A DNA stretch of 49,779 nt from an uncultured Dorea sp. (GTDB taxonomy: Bacteria; Bacillota; Clostridia; Lachnospirales; Lachnospiraceae), in the NCBI GenBank assembly GCA_910584575.1, contig CAJUBG010000026.1, positions 1 to 49,779 of the forward strand. Reading direction: 5' to 3'. Under the pieces are notes generated by a model, which was not told the DNA's origin, did no database searches, and saw only the letters and a program-made list of their open reading frames with translations. Positions 1-7,883 of the stretch are shown here, in pieces (position 1 is the first letter of the stretch; every line of letters starts with the position of its first letter). The translations under genes were made by a program, and so were the position numbers.

Positions 1-851
1 TCCACATACCTGTCCGTATCCTCCACGAAGCACATATGCCTGCAGGTGCGGAACAGTTCCCACCTGGAATTCGGAATCCTGTCATACATATATTTCGCAA
101 TATAAGGCGTGCACAGATCATTGCCTCCGTTAATCACCAGCGCCGGCTCTTTAATATCCTTCAACTGCTCTGTAACGTCGTAATCCTTCAAAGTTCCCAC
201 CGGTGTAAACTCATTGGGTCCCCATCCAACAACGTAAGCCTCGCTGCCTGGCTTTTTGGGACGTCTCAGGCACTCCGGAGACTCGTCTGTTACCGCCCCT
301 GCAGCATGGCGGAGCATATACTCTGCCTCTGCGGCTTCATAAACCGGATCATCGTAGTCATTGGAGGACGTTGCCTTCTCGATAGCATCCTGCATCTCCT
401 GGGGCAGCTCCTTAATCATACGGTGCTGCTCTATCCCCCACATCCAGGAAGCCGGAAGCGTGCTGGACAGAATCAGGCTCTTAAGCCCTTCTGGCTTCTG
501 ATTGCAGACATAATCCAAAAGCAGCATTCCGCCCCAGGACTGACCGAGCAAATGTATCTCGTCAAGACCAAGGTGTTTTCTCAGAGCAGCCAGTTCATCA
601 ACCCAGGTCTTTGCATTCCACAGGTCCGGACGGTTCTCAACATAGGACTCCCCGCAGCCAATCTGGTCATACATCACCAGTTCACGGCCATCCTCCTCTG
701 CCAGACGGTCAAGCACCTCAAAATAATTATGGGTAGATCCCGGACCGCCGTGCAGTAATACCAACGGCTTCTTGTTCCCTGTCTTTTTTCCCACAATGCG
801 ATAATATGTCTTATACTCCAGATAAGGCATATATCCTTCTCTAATCTCCAT
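1..851 (-). CDS. pip: Proline iminopeptidase-like alpha/beta hydrolase (3' end beyond window)
   Basis: My own reading of the minus strand from an ATG at 851 stays open to the window edge. The protein shows HGGPGS (oxyanion-hole motif of proline iminopeptidases, about residues 30-35) and the nucleophile elbow GQSWGG. The Asp region is visible (LVINGGNDLCTPY) and the sequence runs off just after the expected catalytic His region. The family removes N-terminal proline from peptides in the cytoplasm. The start is supported by AAGGAGG about 10 bases upstream and by a promoter at 894-922. The family is clear; whether the substrate is proline peptides or another amide is not decided by the sequence. 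The gene lies just downstream of the glycan run but has its own promoter, so it is probably a separate unit. Confidence 0.85.
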   Translation of the reverse strand, partial: MEIREGYMPYLEYKTYYRIVGKKTGNKKPLVLLHGGPGSTHNYFEVLDRLAEEDGRELVMYDQIGCGESYVENRPDLWNAKTWVDELAALRKHLGLDEIHLLGQSWGGMLLLDYVCNQKPEGLKSLILSSTLPASWMWGIEQHRMIKELPQEMQDAIEKATSSNDYDDPVYEAAEAEYMLRHAAGAVTDESPECLRRPKKPGSEAYVVGWGPNEFTPVGTLKDYDVTEQLKDIKEPALVINGGNDLCTPYIAKYMYDRIPNSRWELFRTCRHMCFVEDTDRYV

Positions 852-893
852 AATTGCATAGCCTCCTTTTTAGACTTTACTGTCTTTTTTTCT

Positions 894-922
894 ATTATAA
901 AGAAACTTTTGACAATTATCAA
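894..922 (-). promoter_or_regulatory. Sigma-A promoter for the iminopeptidase gene
   Basis: Read on the minus strand, TTGATA (917-922) is separated by exactly 17 bases from a perfect TATAAT (894-899). It lies about 45 bases upstream of the ATG at 851. Good match to the consensus; not experimentally supported here. Confidence 0.7.
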
Positions 923-950
923 TCTTTATCCTTAGAAACTGCAAATGCAA

Positions 951-1613
951 CTAAAATTTTAACTCCCGAATATTCTGTAACGTTTCCCCGTACGTCTGTT
1001 CCTTGCCAAACAGTAATGTCGTACCTAATACAAATCCCTTAACGCCTTTCGGAGCAAACTCCAGAATCTTATCTGAACTGCAGGCGCCATCCCAATAAAT
1101 TTCAAAATCCATGTCCTCTTTCATAGAAAGCAGCTTTGTTATTTTTTTCCCTACATATGGAAGATACATTTGTCCGGCATTTCCCGGATTCACGGACATT
1201 ACCAGAACTTTGTTTACAATTCGCAGCATTTCCATCACTGTCTCAACAGAGGTTCCCGGATTAACCGCAATTCCCGGAATCATCCCTGCGTTAATAATTT
1301 CCTGCAGTGTAGTCGAAGGATGATATTCTGCTTCCGGATGAATATAAACCGTGTCTCCTTTTCTAAGATTCCTTAGAAACAGATTTATATTATTACTTGG
1401 ATGTTCGATCATTAGATGCACATCCAACGGCTTATCCGTAGCATCTGCTATATAACGAAGGTCATTTAGAGACATGGCATAATTAGGGACATATCTTCCA
1501 TCCATAATATCAATATGGAAGGAATCGATACCTCCCTCCTCTAAAGACCTTACCTCTTTTTCAAGATTTCCATAGTCTGCGCACATCATAGACGCTGTCA
1601 GTTCAAACTGCAT
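951..1613 (-). CDS. rpe: Ribulose-phosphate 3-epimerase family protein
   Basis: A 220-residue TIM-barrel of the pentulose-5-phosphate 3-epimerase family, which interconverts ribulose-5-P and xylulose-5-P. Family landmarks are present: SMMCADYGNLEKEV at the N-terminus, HIDIMDG (His33, Asp35 as metal/catalytic residues), VHLMI (His66), MSVNPGNAGQ, and an Asp in WDGAC (Asp175) where the housekeeping enzyme usually has DGG. The frame is open up to a TTG at 1649, but I choose the ATG at 1613 because GAGGGA lies 6 bases before it and the family homology starts there. It is the last gene of the glycan run, so it may feed a pentose or pentitol precursor to the glycan rather than the pentose phosphate pathway; that is inference. 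The diverged DGA loop fits a paralogue. Confidence 0.8.
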   Translation of the reverse strand: MQFELTASMMCADYGNLEKEVRSLEEGGIDSFHIDIMDGRYVPNYAMSLNDLRYIADATDKPLDVHLMIEHPSNNINLFLRNLRKGDTVYIHPEAEYHPSTTLQEIINAGMIPGIAVNPGTSVETVMEMLRIVNKVLVMSVNPGNAGQMYLPYVGKKITKLLSMKEDMDFEIYWDGACSSDKILEFAPKGVKGFVLGTTLLFGKEQTYGETLQNIRELKF

Positions 1614-1666
1614 ATCTTCCCTCTTTCTGCTCCACTCCTCATTCTCCAATCATACTCTTGGTTTCT

Positions 1667-2155
1667 TTAGAGACTCCACAGGACATCCTCCACAGGTATA
1701 ATCTCCGCTTGCGTCAAGCCCTTAAGCTCCGGATAGATACTGTCAAAATAATGGGACGCTGTCACAATGATTACATCTACTTCCGGCAGGCTGCCGGAAG
1801 GCTTTATAACAGAGATATCTGCACTGATTTTATCTGCATCCCGGTCAACCGCATACCGCACGTCAACCCCCTCCTGCCTCAATTCACTCAACAGAAGCAA
1901 GCCAATCTCCTTCACCCCATATATGGCAACCGAACGATAACCGTTTTCGGAAAAAAACTCTGCCAGGGTATGTTGTTCTTGCCTCAATTTAAGCCATCGA
2001 ACCAGGATATCATAAAACTCAAGCCCCTTTTGCACCTTATCAATTTCTTCATCTGTCCTGTCTCTGTAATATTTCATATTCCAGTATAAAAAAAGGATTA
2101 CAGCAGACAGGATTACAATAATAGCCATTAATAAAATTATCATCACACACCCCAT
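1667..2155 (-). CDS. Membrane-anchored protein with Rossmann-like 'GxGxxG' domain
   Basis: 162 residues. Residues 1-25 form one hydrophobic segment (IILLMAIIVILSAVILFLYW), followed by a charged helix rich in Glu/Lys (about 28-70) and then a small alpha/beta domain beginning VAIYGVKEIG (about 76-85), with later strands YAVDRD and VDVIIVTA. This pattern (strand, glycine loop, helix, strand ending in D-x-D, then a strand ending in an 'ITA/ITC' turn) is the same module seen in many proteins of this gene run. No enzyme motif is visible. It probably sits at the membrane with the domain in the cytoplasm and could sense or hold a nucleotide sugar. The ATG at 2155 follows AGGA by 6 bases and is 41 bases after the preceding stop. 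Confidence 0.6.
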   Translation of the reverse strand: MGCVMIILLMAIIVILSAVILFLYWNMKYYRDRTDEEIDKVQKGLEFYDILVRWLKLRQEQHTLAEFFSENGYRSVAIYGVKEIGLLLLSELRQEGVDVRYAVDRDADKISADISVIKPSGSLPEVDVIIVTASHYFDSIYPELKGLTQAEIIPVEDVLWSL

Positions 2156-2196
2156 CTGTTCCTGTCATAATGAATTATGATAAACACCGATTGCAA

Positions 2197-3315
2197 TCAC
2201 CGGCCTACATCGCCCGCGGATTTCATGATTTCCTTAACCGCATTCAAATATCTCATTCCATACTTTTTATCCGGCTCCAGATAGGCTCCTTCCCCCCATT
2301 CATTCCATGCGTTCAGGAATACAAACTCATGATCCATCTCTATCCCCTTCTTCACCAGCTTCCTGAAATACTTTTTAAACCGTCCTGGTGATGCGCCTAT
2401 ATAAAGCAAAGCATTTTTCCCCTCCCTAGGTGTTTTATCGAATTTGACAAAGCCTCCCAAAAAGGTTTTACGCACTCCAGGCACCTTTCTGTTCAGAATC
2501 TGGCTCCACGCATACCGATATGAACAGATTCTTGGAGTCTTCCTCCCTTTCTCCCTCCTTTTATACACATAACCGTCCAAACGGCTCTTCCATCTTCCTG
2601 TACGCCGAATGGAATAAGCCGGCTCAAAAATCACATTTGCATCGATATATCGGCTCTGAATCTGAAAATCATTGGTTGCAATGATATATATGCCGTCAAA
2701 ACCATACTCTGTAGCAAGCTGGTTCCACATCCTTAGCATCGTGTTCAGGCATTTGATATCTCTTGGTTTATAGAGTATAAATACAGGTTTATTGTCCACC
2801 TTTATGTATCTTTCATCCTGAAAGAAAGGCAATAGATACATAAAATGCTCCCGCCATTCTCTTCTGATTCCATATTCCTGCAAAAGCAGGATATCCTGTG
2901 TTTTCTTCGGCATTTTCTCATCATAAACTACGTTCCATGAATTTCCTTCTTCCCTGCTCCAGGTTCTTTTCCACGTCTCGTTTGCCCATGAAAAACAGAA
3001 GGGAAGGTCAATCTCTTGATGTTCCAAAAGAAGCTGTGCGGGTTTTTCCAAAATCAATTTTCCGCCAAACCAGTAATGATAAAAGCAAAATCCGTAAATC
3101 CCATTTTCCCTTGCCAGACCTGCCTGCCACATTAACGCTTCCGGGTCTGTCAGATCGTAATAATTGTCATGCAGCGGCTCTGTGGGCTGGTAATGCCCTG
3201 GATAAAGCGGCTTAGATTCCCGCACGCCCACCCATTCCGTATATCCTTCTCCCCACCAACAGTTATTCTCCTCAACCTCATGGAACTGCGGCAGGTAAAA
3301 TGCAATTACTTTCAT
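2197..3315 (-). CDS. WbsX-like glycan biosynthesis protein (GH99-like fold)
   Basis: 372 residues, matching the Glyco_tran_WbsX family found in O-antigen and capsule clusters. Recognisable motifs are FYLPQFHEVEEN and GEGYTEW near the N-terminus, FCFYHYWFGGK (about 76-86), FCFSWANETW, and WNEWGEGAYLEPD near the C-terminus. The family is annotated as glycosyltransferase but resembles glycoside hydrolase family 99-like proteins, so whether it makes or trims a linkage is open. The start ATG overlaps the TGA of the preceding glycosyltransferase (ATGA, 4 bases), so the two are translationally coupled. Confidence 0.85.
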   Translation of the reverse strand: MKVIAFYLPQFHEVEENNCWWGEGYTEWVGVRESKPLYPGHYQPTEPLHDNYYDLTDPEALMWQAGLARENGIYGFCFYHYWFGGKLILEKPAQLLLEHQEIDLPFCFSWANETWKRTWSREEGNSWNVVYDEKMPKKTQDILLLQEYGIRREWREHFMYLLPFFQDERYIKVDNKPVFILYKPRDIKCLNTMLRMWNQLATEYGFDGIYIIATNDFQIQSRYIDANVIFEPAYSIRRTGRWKSRLDGYVYKRREKGRKTPRICSYRYAWSQILNRKVPGVRKTFLGGFVKFDKTPREGKNALLYIGASPGRFKKYFRKLVKKGIEMDHEFVFLNAWNEWGEGAYLEPDKKYGMRYLNAVKEIMKSAGDVGR

Positions 3316-4385
3316 GCTATGCTCCCTGCCTTTATCTTGCTTTTACTTCCCGCCCATGTCCAACTGCAGTGATGAACCGAAACCGTCTCCTTCGTAATTC
3401 TCATTCTGTCACTGTACAGGCTCTTGGCATTGAAATACATGACAGGATAGACGCTTACTCCATCCACTACCTGAAAATTGCCGTTTAATACCAGTCCATG
3501 CCTCTTCAGAACTTCTGTTTCATAGATTGGACATAAAACCATTTCATCCGGATTTTCTGAATCTATAAATTCCATATTTTCATAATGATCCCTTAGTTCC
3601 CTGATCAATGCATGTCCCTTCTTTGCTCCAAATCCGGATCCTGTATTTACGGTGGACAGCCGTTCAAATCCTATAAATGCATCATTATACAGAAGCTCAT
3701 CCGGTCTTCGGATCATCTCCACATCCGTATCCAAATAAATACCGCCTTCCCGGTAAACAATATCTAGCCGGGCATAATCGCTGACAAAACTCCATTTTTT
3801 ATTCTTATATGCCTGGTACATATACGGATTTTTCGTCACATCATAATTCTTCTCATTCCAAAGGCAGACCTCATAATCCGGGCACAGCCGTTTCCATCCG
3901 TCTATATTGCCCTGCAAAAGCGGCGGGATCGGATTATCAGAAAACCAGATATAATGAATCTTCCTTGGAATTGCCTCTCTTTTATTTTTTCGGTATCCTT
4001 TGGGCGGACCTTCGGCCGACCATGCACAGGCATCCAGAAGAGGCTCTATCTCGCAGTAGCTTAGTTCCTTAAACTTATCCACTTTTTCAAGCTGCTCTAT
4101 GATTTCTTCTTTATAGGAGCAGGTGATGACAAGCAACGCCTCAGAAACATCTTCTTCATAAAGCTTTTGGGGCAGATATACTTTTTTTATCTGGCCCGCC
4201 ACCTTACGGTCTGTTCCGTGAAGCCGCGGATCATTGTCCGCCACATATGCAATTTTCTTGGCAAGCCGTGGGATATCTGCACATATCTCATCCAACTTCC
4301 TTCCCGCACCGAAGCAGATACATTTCTTTTCTTCTGTCTGACGAAAAAATTCTTCAATAAACTCTATGTTCTCCATCTTTTTCAT
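3312..4385 (-). CDS. OCH1-like glycosyltransferase with N-terminal Rossmann-like domain
   Basis: 357 residues in two parts. Residues 20-115 are the shared Rossmann-like module (CICFGAGRKLDEI, YVADND, LLVITCS). Residues 138-357 are a glycosyltransferase of the 'DXD sugar-binding region' type: IPRKIHYIWFSDNPIPP opens the catalytic domain, and YREGGIYLDTDVE carries the metal-binding D219-x-D221. Such enzymes transfer a hexose from a nucleotide sugar in the cytoplasm. It is a paralogue of the next gene upstream (4416-5456) with the same two-domain order. The ATG at 4385 is preceded by AAGGAAG, and the 3' end overlaps the WbsX-like gene by 4 bases. Donor and acceptor cannot be told from sequence. 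Confidence 0.85.
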   Translation of the reverse strand: MKKMENIEFIEEFFRQTEEKKCICFGAGRKLDEICADIPRLAKKIAYVADNDPRLHGTDRKVAGQIKKVYLPQKLYEEDVSEALLVITCSYKEEIIEQLEKVDKFKELSYCEIEPLLDACAWSAEGPPKGYRKNKREAIPRKIHYIWFSDNPIPPLLQGNIDGWKRLCPDYEVCLWNEKNYDVTKNPYMYQAYKNKKWSFVSDYARLDIVYREGGIYLDTDVEMIRRPDELLYNDAFIGFERLSTVNTGSGFGAKKGHALIRELRDHYENMEFIDSENPDEMVLCPIYETEVLKRHGLVLNGNFQVVDGVSVYPVMYFNAKSLYSDRMRITKETVSVHHCSWTWAGSKSKIKAGSIA

Positions 4386-4415
4386 CTGCTTTACACTTCC
4401 TTTCTCCCAAAACTT

Positions 4416-5456
4416 TTAAGCCTTCCAGCTTCCTGCGCAATGATGGATTGCAAGTGTCTGTTCCGTGACAAACACGTCTCCCCCCAACAGGCTTTCTGTT
4501 GCCATAATTTCCGGCGCAAGGATCAGCAGATCTTCCAGGCGCTGCATAGAGAAATCCTGTGAAAAGCCATACCTGCGAAGCACTTCCGACTCGTAGAAGC
4601 CATTCTGTACCATGTTCAGGCTTCCATCCGGATTCAAAAAAGGAAGCTGACATCTTGGGCTGTCCCGCATTTCCTTCACAATGGGAAGTCCTTTCACGCA
4701 TCCCATTCCTGCTCCGCTGTTGACAGCCGGCCACTGTCCATAGGCAATAAATCCTTTTTCTGATAAAAGCAGGTCTAAGGGATTCAAAAGCTCCACATCT
4801 GTATCCAGATATATCCCGCCCTGACGGTATAGAATGTCAAGTCTTGCATAATCAGACACATATGCCCACTTCCTTTTCGCATATGCTTCTTCTATATAAC
4901 GGTTTTGATGTATATCATAGTTATTTTCATTCCACTCTATAATTTCATAATCCGGACATGTATCCCGCCAGCTTTGTATGCACTTCTTATGCACTTCTCC
5001 TTTCCTACAATTTCCAAACCAGCAGTAATGGATCACCTTGGGTATAAGGAACTGTCCTTCTGCGGTAAATTTCCATGTCTGCTTCTTGCTTTTCAGCAGT
5101 TCATAATTCAGTTTGATATAAATATAGCAGTGAATATTTTTCCACGCTCTCACCTGCTTTAGCTGCTCCAGTATGGGAAGATAATCCTCACAGGTAATCA
5201 GCATAAGGAAACTTTTAAGCCCTCTCTCCATAAACTGTTTCAGTGATATGACGGGAATCTTTCTTTTAACCCCAATTGTTGTACCGGCCTTTTTTACATT
5301 ATTATCCAAAAAAAACATAATTCTCGGCCATATGGCATATTTTTCAAATAGGTGCTCAGCAAGCCATGGGACGGTTCCGGCTCCAAAGCATATCACAGGG
5401 AGATTCGTGCCTTCCAACTCATTTAAAAAATTAGTCCAGCCCTCGCAAACCTGCAT
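4416..5456 (-). CDS. OCH1-like glycosyltransferase with N-terminal Rossmann-like domain (paralogue)
   Basis: 346 residues from the chosen ATG at 5456. An N-terminal Rossmann-like module (VICFGAGTVPWLAEHL, FFLDNN, LMLITCE) is followed by the glycosyltransferase domain starting IPKVIHYCWFG and carrying YRQGGIYLDTDVE (D218-x-D220). The frame is open further upstream to 5507, but that would overlap the GT4 gene by 77 bases; the ATG at 5456 has GAGGAGGG about 12 bases upstream and leaves a 26-base overlap. It and 3312-4385 share order and motifs and look like a tandem duplication that has diverged, giving two successive sugar additions. Sugar identity unknown. Confidence 0.82.
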   Translation of the reverse strand: MQVCEGWTNFLNELEGTNLPVICFGAGTVPWLAEHLFEKYAIWPRIMFFLDNNVKKAGTTIGVKRKIPVISLKQFMERGLKSFLMLITCEDYLPILEQLKQVRAWKNIHCYIYIKLNYELLKSKKQTWKFTAEGQFLIPKVIHYCWFGNCRKGEVHKKCIQSWRDTCPDYEIIEWNENNYDIHQNRYIEEAYAKRKWAYVSDYARLDILYRQGGIYLDTDVELLNPLDLLLSEKGFIAYGQWPAVNSGAGMGCVKGLPIVKEMRDSPRCQLPFLNPDGSLNMVQNGFYESEVLRRYGFSQDFSMQRLEDLLILAPEIMATESLLGGDVFVTEQTLAIHHCAGSWKA

Positions 5457-6645
5457 AATACGAATGTCCCTCCTCTTTCTGAAAATAATCCTTCCGCACC
5501 TCTTCATAAATCTCTAGCATCTTCTTGGCGTACCTGCCGATATCATATTTTGCTTGTGCAGACTCTTTCGCCCTATTCACAAGCTTTTCCTGTTCATTCC
5601 AATGGCTTATGACATGATATATTTTCCGGCTCAAATCCTCGATATTTCCCACTTCATATAAGTATCCGTTCACTCCATCTTCGATGATCTCTTTTGTTCC
5701 GGCAAAGTTTGTCCCAATCACAACATTTTCACTTAACATACTTTCAATGGTGACTCGGCCAAATGCCTCGTTTTTGGAACACATAAGCGCAACATCAGCC
5801 TCTTTTCTTATGCTTTTAAGCTCAAGCTGAAAGGGAAGAATCTCAACAAAGGATTCTATCTTTTTCCGTTTGATGTAGCTCTTTATTCCTTCCATGTACT
5901 CCTTGCTCCCATCCCCAACCAACTTCAGCCGAATATTTTTGACCTGATAATGATGCACCAGGTTTTCAACCGCCCTCACTGCATCAAACTGCCCTTTTTC
6001 TTCCCTGATTGAACCGCAAATAAGCAATGTAAAGAGCTCCGGCGCTCTTTGAAACCCATTGTCTATGATATATTTATGTATATCGAATCCATTATGCAGG
6101 ACTGTAACCTGCGAACCAGAAAGCATCTTTCTGTGCGTCTGTGCAATATATTCAGATATGCAGATTACCCGTGTTGTTTTCCCAATGGCCGTGCGATACA
6201 ACCGTTTACTGTCATAGAGCATCGCGAAATCATTCTTTAACGCTTCCCTGATATGCCATACATGGGGCTTTTCTACGATATTGCTTAATTGAGCGCCGAT
6301 TGTGTGGGTAAAACAATTCGTATGGATAATATCTATCTCCCAAAGCCTGGCATATTCTTCCATTCTCTGAAGGCACTTTTTGTTTTCTCTCATTCGGAAT
6401 TTTCTCGGATAACGCCCCTTTTCCTGAGCTGTGTGCACACTTGGATAATAGTAGAGAAACATATAAGAAATTCCTGCATCCTTTAAGATTCTCTTTAGTG
6501 ATTGCCGTTCTTCAATTCTGCCTTCACAGGGAAGAAAGAAGAAAGCCTTCTGTCCCTGTTTTTCTAATTCTGATGCCAGTTCTATCACGGAACGGCTTGC
6601 ACCGTACAATGTGATGCTATGTATGATATATAAAATATGCAGCAT
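5431..6645 (-). CDS. Family 4 glycosyltransferase (GT-B fold)
   Basis: 404 residues from the ATG at 6645, which has TAGGAG 8 bases upstream; the open frame extends 11 codons further without support. The N-terminal half begins MLHILYIIHSITLYGASRSVIELA, typical of the acceptor domain of GT4 enzymes. The C-terminal half has LLICGSIREEKGQ, KLVGDGS and the donor-site E(x7)E motif in EAFGRVTIES (Glu293, Glu301), followed by GVNGYLYEVG. It is expected to add a sugar to a lipid-linked intermediate at the inner face of the membrane. No Rossmann add-on domain is present, unlike its neighbours. Confidence 0.88.
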   Translation of the reverse strand: MLHILYIIHSITLYGASRSVIELASELEKQGQKAFFFLPCEGRIEERQSLKRILKDAGISYMFLYYYPSVHTAQEKGRYPRKFRMRENKKCLQRMEEYARLWEIDIIHTNCFTHTIGAQLSNIVEKPHVWHIREALKNDFAMLYDSKRLYRTAIGKTTRVICISEYIAQTHRKMLSGSQVTVLHNGFDIHKYIIDNGFQRAPELFTLLICGSIREEKGQFDAVRAVENLVHHYQVKNIRLKLVGDGSKEYMEGIKSYIKRKKIESFVEILPFQLELKSIRKEADVALMCSKNEAFGRVTIESMLSENVVIGTNFAGTKEIIEDGVNGYLYEVGNIEDLSRKIYHVISHWNEQEKLVNRAKESAQAKYDIGRYAKKMLEIYEEVRKDYFQKEEGHSYYAGLRGLD

Positions 6646-6729
6646 TTCCTTTTCTCCTAAAATATACTGAAAGCGCAAGATTGTCTGCCCTTATCCGTCT
6701 ATTCCATATCTCCCCAATTCAAAAACATA

Positions 6730-7137
6730 TTAAAACACCTTATTTCCAAATTCCATTTTAAACCGTTCGCATGCCTGCTGAACCTCTGAGCATAGAAAGA
6801 TAATGTCAAATCCTCCCCATTCTTCCATCTTCTCCCATACCTTATTTACCATAGCATCCAAATCAGGCTGGACATCTATTTTTTCTTTATCAACATTAAG
6901 CTCATATATCAACTGTCCCTCAATCTCATATTCATATGCGCTGCAAATTAAAATAACATCATACTCATACTTCTGAATATCATATGGCGATGTAATAGGA
7001 ATGCCATAATAATCCCCCCCCCATTTTTTCTCATCATTATCTAATATCGCGACAATCTTAGACTCATTCCAAAATTCTTTAGAAAATTCATAAAATTCTA
7101 CAAAACTTCGTCCGGCGCCAAATATTAATGTTTTCAT
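6730..7137 (-). CDS. Stand-alone Rossmann-like 'GAG' domain protein with in-frame G9 tract
   Basis: 135 residues, consisting almost only of the module fused to the neighbouring enzymes: MKTLIFGAGRSFVEFYEF, VAILDNDEKKWGG, YYGIPITSP, VILICSAYEYEIEGQL. The C-terminal 40 residues (VNKVWEKMEEWGGFDIIF...) match nothing I recognise. The ATG at 7137 overlaps the cysA stop (ATGA), so it is coupled to the sulfate transporter; a TTG at 7149 is the alternative start but its Shine-Dalgarno is too close. The Lys-Trp-Gly-Gly-Asp codons contain nine consecutive G on the coding strand (7014-7022 on +), in frame here. No catalytic residues are seen. A regulatory or substrate-binding partner role is only a guess. 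Confidence 0.65.
   Translation of the reverse strand: MKTLIFGAGRSFVEFYEFSKEFWNESKIVAILDNDEKKWGGDYYGIPITSPYDIQKYEYDVILICSAYEYEIEGQLIYELNVDKEKIDVQPDLDAMVNKVWEKMEEWGGFDIIFLCSEVQQACERFKMEFGNKVF
7014..7022 (-). repeat. G9 homopolymer inside the stand-alone Rossmann gene
   Basis: Nine C on the + strand, nine G in the coding direction, spanning the last two bases of a Trp codon, two Gly codons and the first base of an Asp codon. The reading frame is intact with nine. One base more or fewer would truncate the protein after about 45 residues. It is one of only two runs of this length seen in the window. Confidence 0.85.
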
Positions 7138-7868
7138 GATTGTTTCCAACTTCCTCTATGTAAATCATCAATAAATTCCTCCACAAACTGAGTCTGTGGG
7201 TTTTGACAGATTTCTTCCGGCGTGCCAATCTGCTCAATCTTTCCAAGATTCGTAATAATAATGGTATCCGCCACCTCCATGGCCTCCTCCTGGTCATGAG
7301 TCACAAAAATGCTGGTAACCCCTACCCGTTCAATCATCCCCCGAAGCCATGTACGAAGCTCCCGGCGCACCTTGGCGTCAATGGCAGCAAAGGGCTCGTC
7401 CAACAAAAGAAGCTGTGGGTCAGGCGCTAACGCCCTGGCAAATGCCACTCTCTGCCGCTGCCCTCCAGATAACTGATGGGGATAACGTTTTCCCAATTCC
7501 TCCATAGAGATTAATTCCAACAGTTCCTCCACCCGGCTCTTAATCTCAGGCTTACTTCTTTTCTGCACCTTTAAGCCAAACGCGATATTCTCTGCCACCG
7601 TCATATAACGGAACAATGCGTAGTTCTGGAACACAAAGCCGATTCCCCTCTGGCTTCCAGGCAGAGCGTTCACTCTAACCCCATTGATTAAGATATCTCC
7701 ACAATCCGGCCTGTCCAGACCTGCAATCATCCTCAATATGGTAGTCTTCCCGCTTCCGCTAGGTCCAAGCAGCGCCGCCAGACTCCCTTTCTCAACTCCA
7801 AAGCTTACATTTCGGGACGCCTGAAACCCGTCAAAGGTTTTATTGATCTGCCTCATTTCAACATACAT
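7134..7868 (-). CDS. cysA: Sulfate ABC transporter ATP-binding protein (short CysA)
   Basis: 244-residue ABC ATPase. Walker A GPSGSGKTT (35-43), signature LSGGQRQRV, Walker B LLLLDEPFAAID and switch His in VTHDQEEA are all intact. Closest to the CysA/PotA branch that energises sulfate/thiosulfate or molybdate uptake. At 244 residues it ends right after the nucleotide-binding domain and lacks the C-terminal regulatory TOBE-type extension of typical CysA (about 350). It lies 15 bases downstream of the fused permease and two genes from the sulfate-binding protein, which fixes the likely substrate as sulfate. The ATG at 7868 is in frame with no longer alternative needed. Confidence 0.88.
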   Translation of the reverse strand: MYVEMRQINKTFDGFQASRNVSFGVEKGSLAALLGPSGSGKTTILRMIAGLDRPDCGDILINGVRVNALPGSQRGIGFVFQNYALFRYMTVAENIAFGLKVQKRSKPEIKSRVEELLELISMEELGKRYPHQLSGGQRQRVAFARALAPDPQLLLLDEPFAAIDAKVRRELRTWLRGMIERVGVTSIFVTHDQEEAMEVADTIIITNLGKIEQIGTPEEICQNPQTQFVEEFIDDLHRGSWKQS

Positions 7869-7883
7869 ATCTGCTCCCCCTGC

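Noticed and set aside
36..758. Long open frame on the + strand opposite the iminopeptidase gene
   Set aside because: The minus strand carries clear HGGPGS and GQSWGG motifs, a promoter and a ribosome binding site; the + frame has no recognisable domain.
1614..1649. Longer rpe start at a TTG (1649)
   Set aside because: The ATG at 1613 has a well-placed GAGGGA and coincides with the start of family homology.
2291..2296. Run of six G (coding strand) in the WbsX-like gene as a third slippage tract
   Set aside because: It encodes the family-conserved Trp-Gly-Glu of WNEWGEG and is only six long; similar six-base runs occur in cysQ, 4416-5456 and the GGDEF gene.
4354..4734. Alternative minus-strand frame overlapping the 3' end of the OCH1-like paralogue
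   Set aside because: It overlaps the well-supported glycosyltransferase frame and shows no domain.
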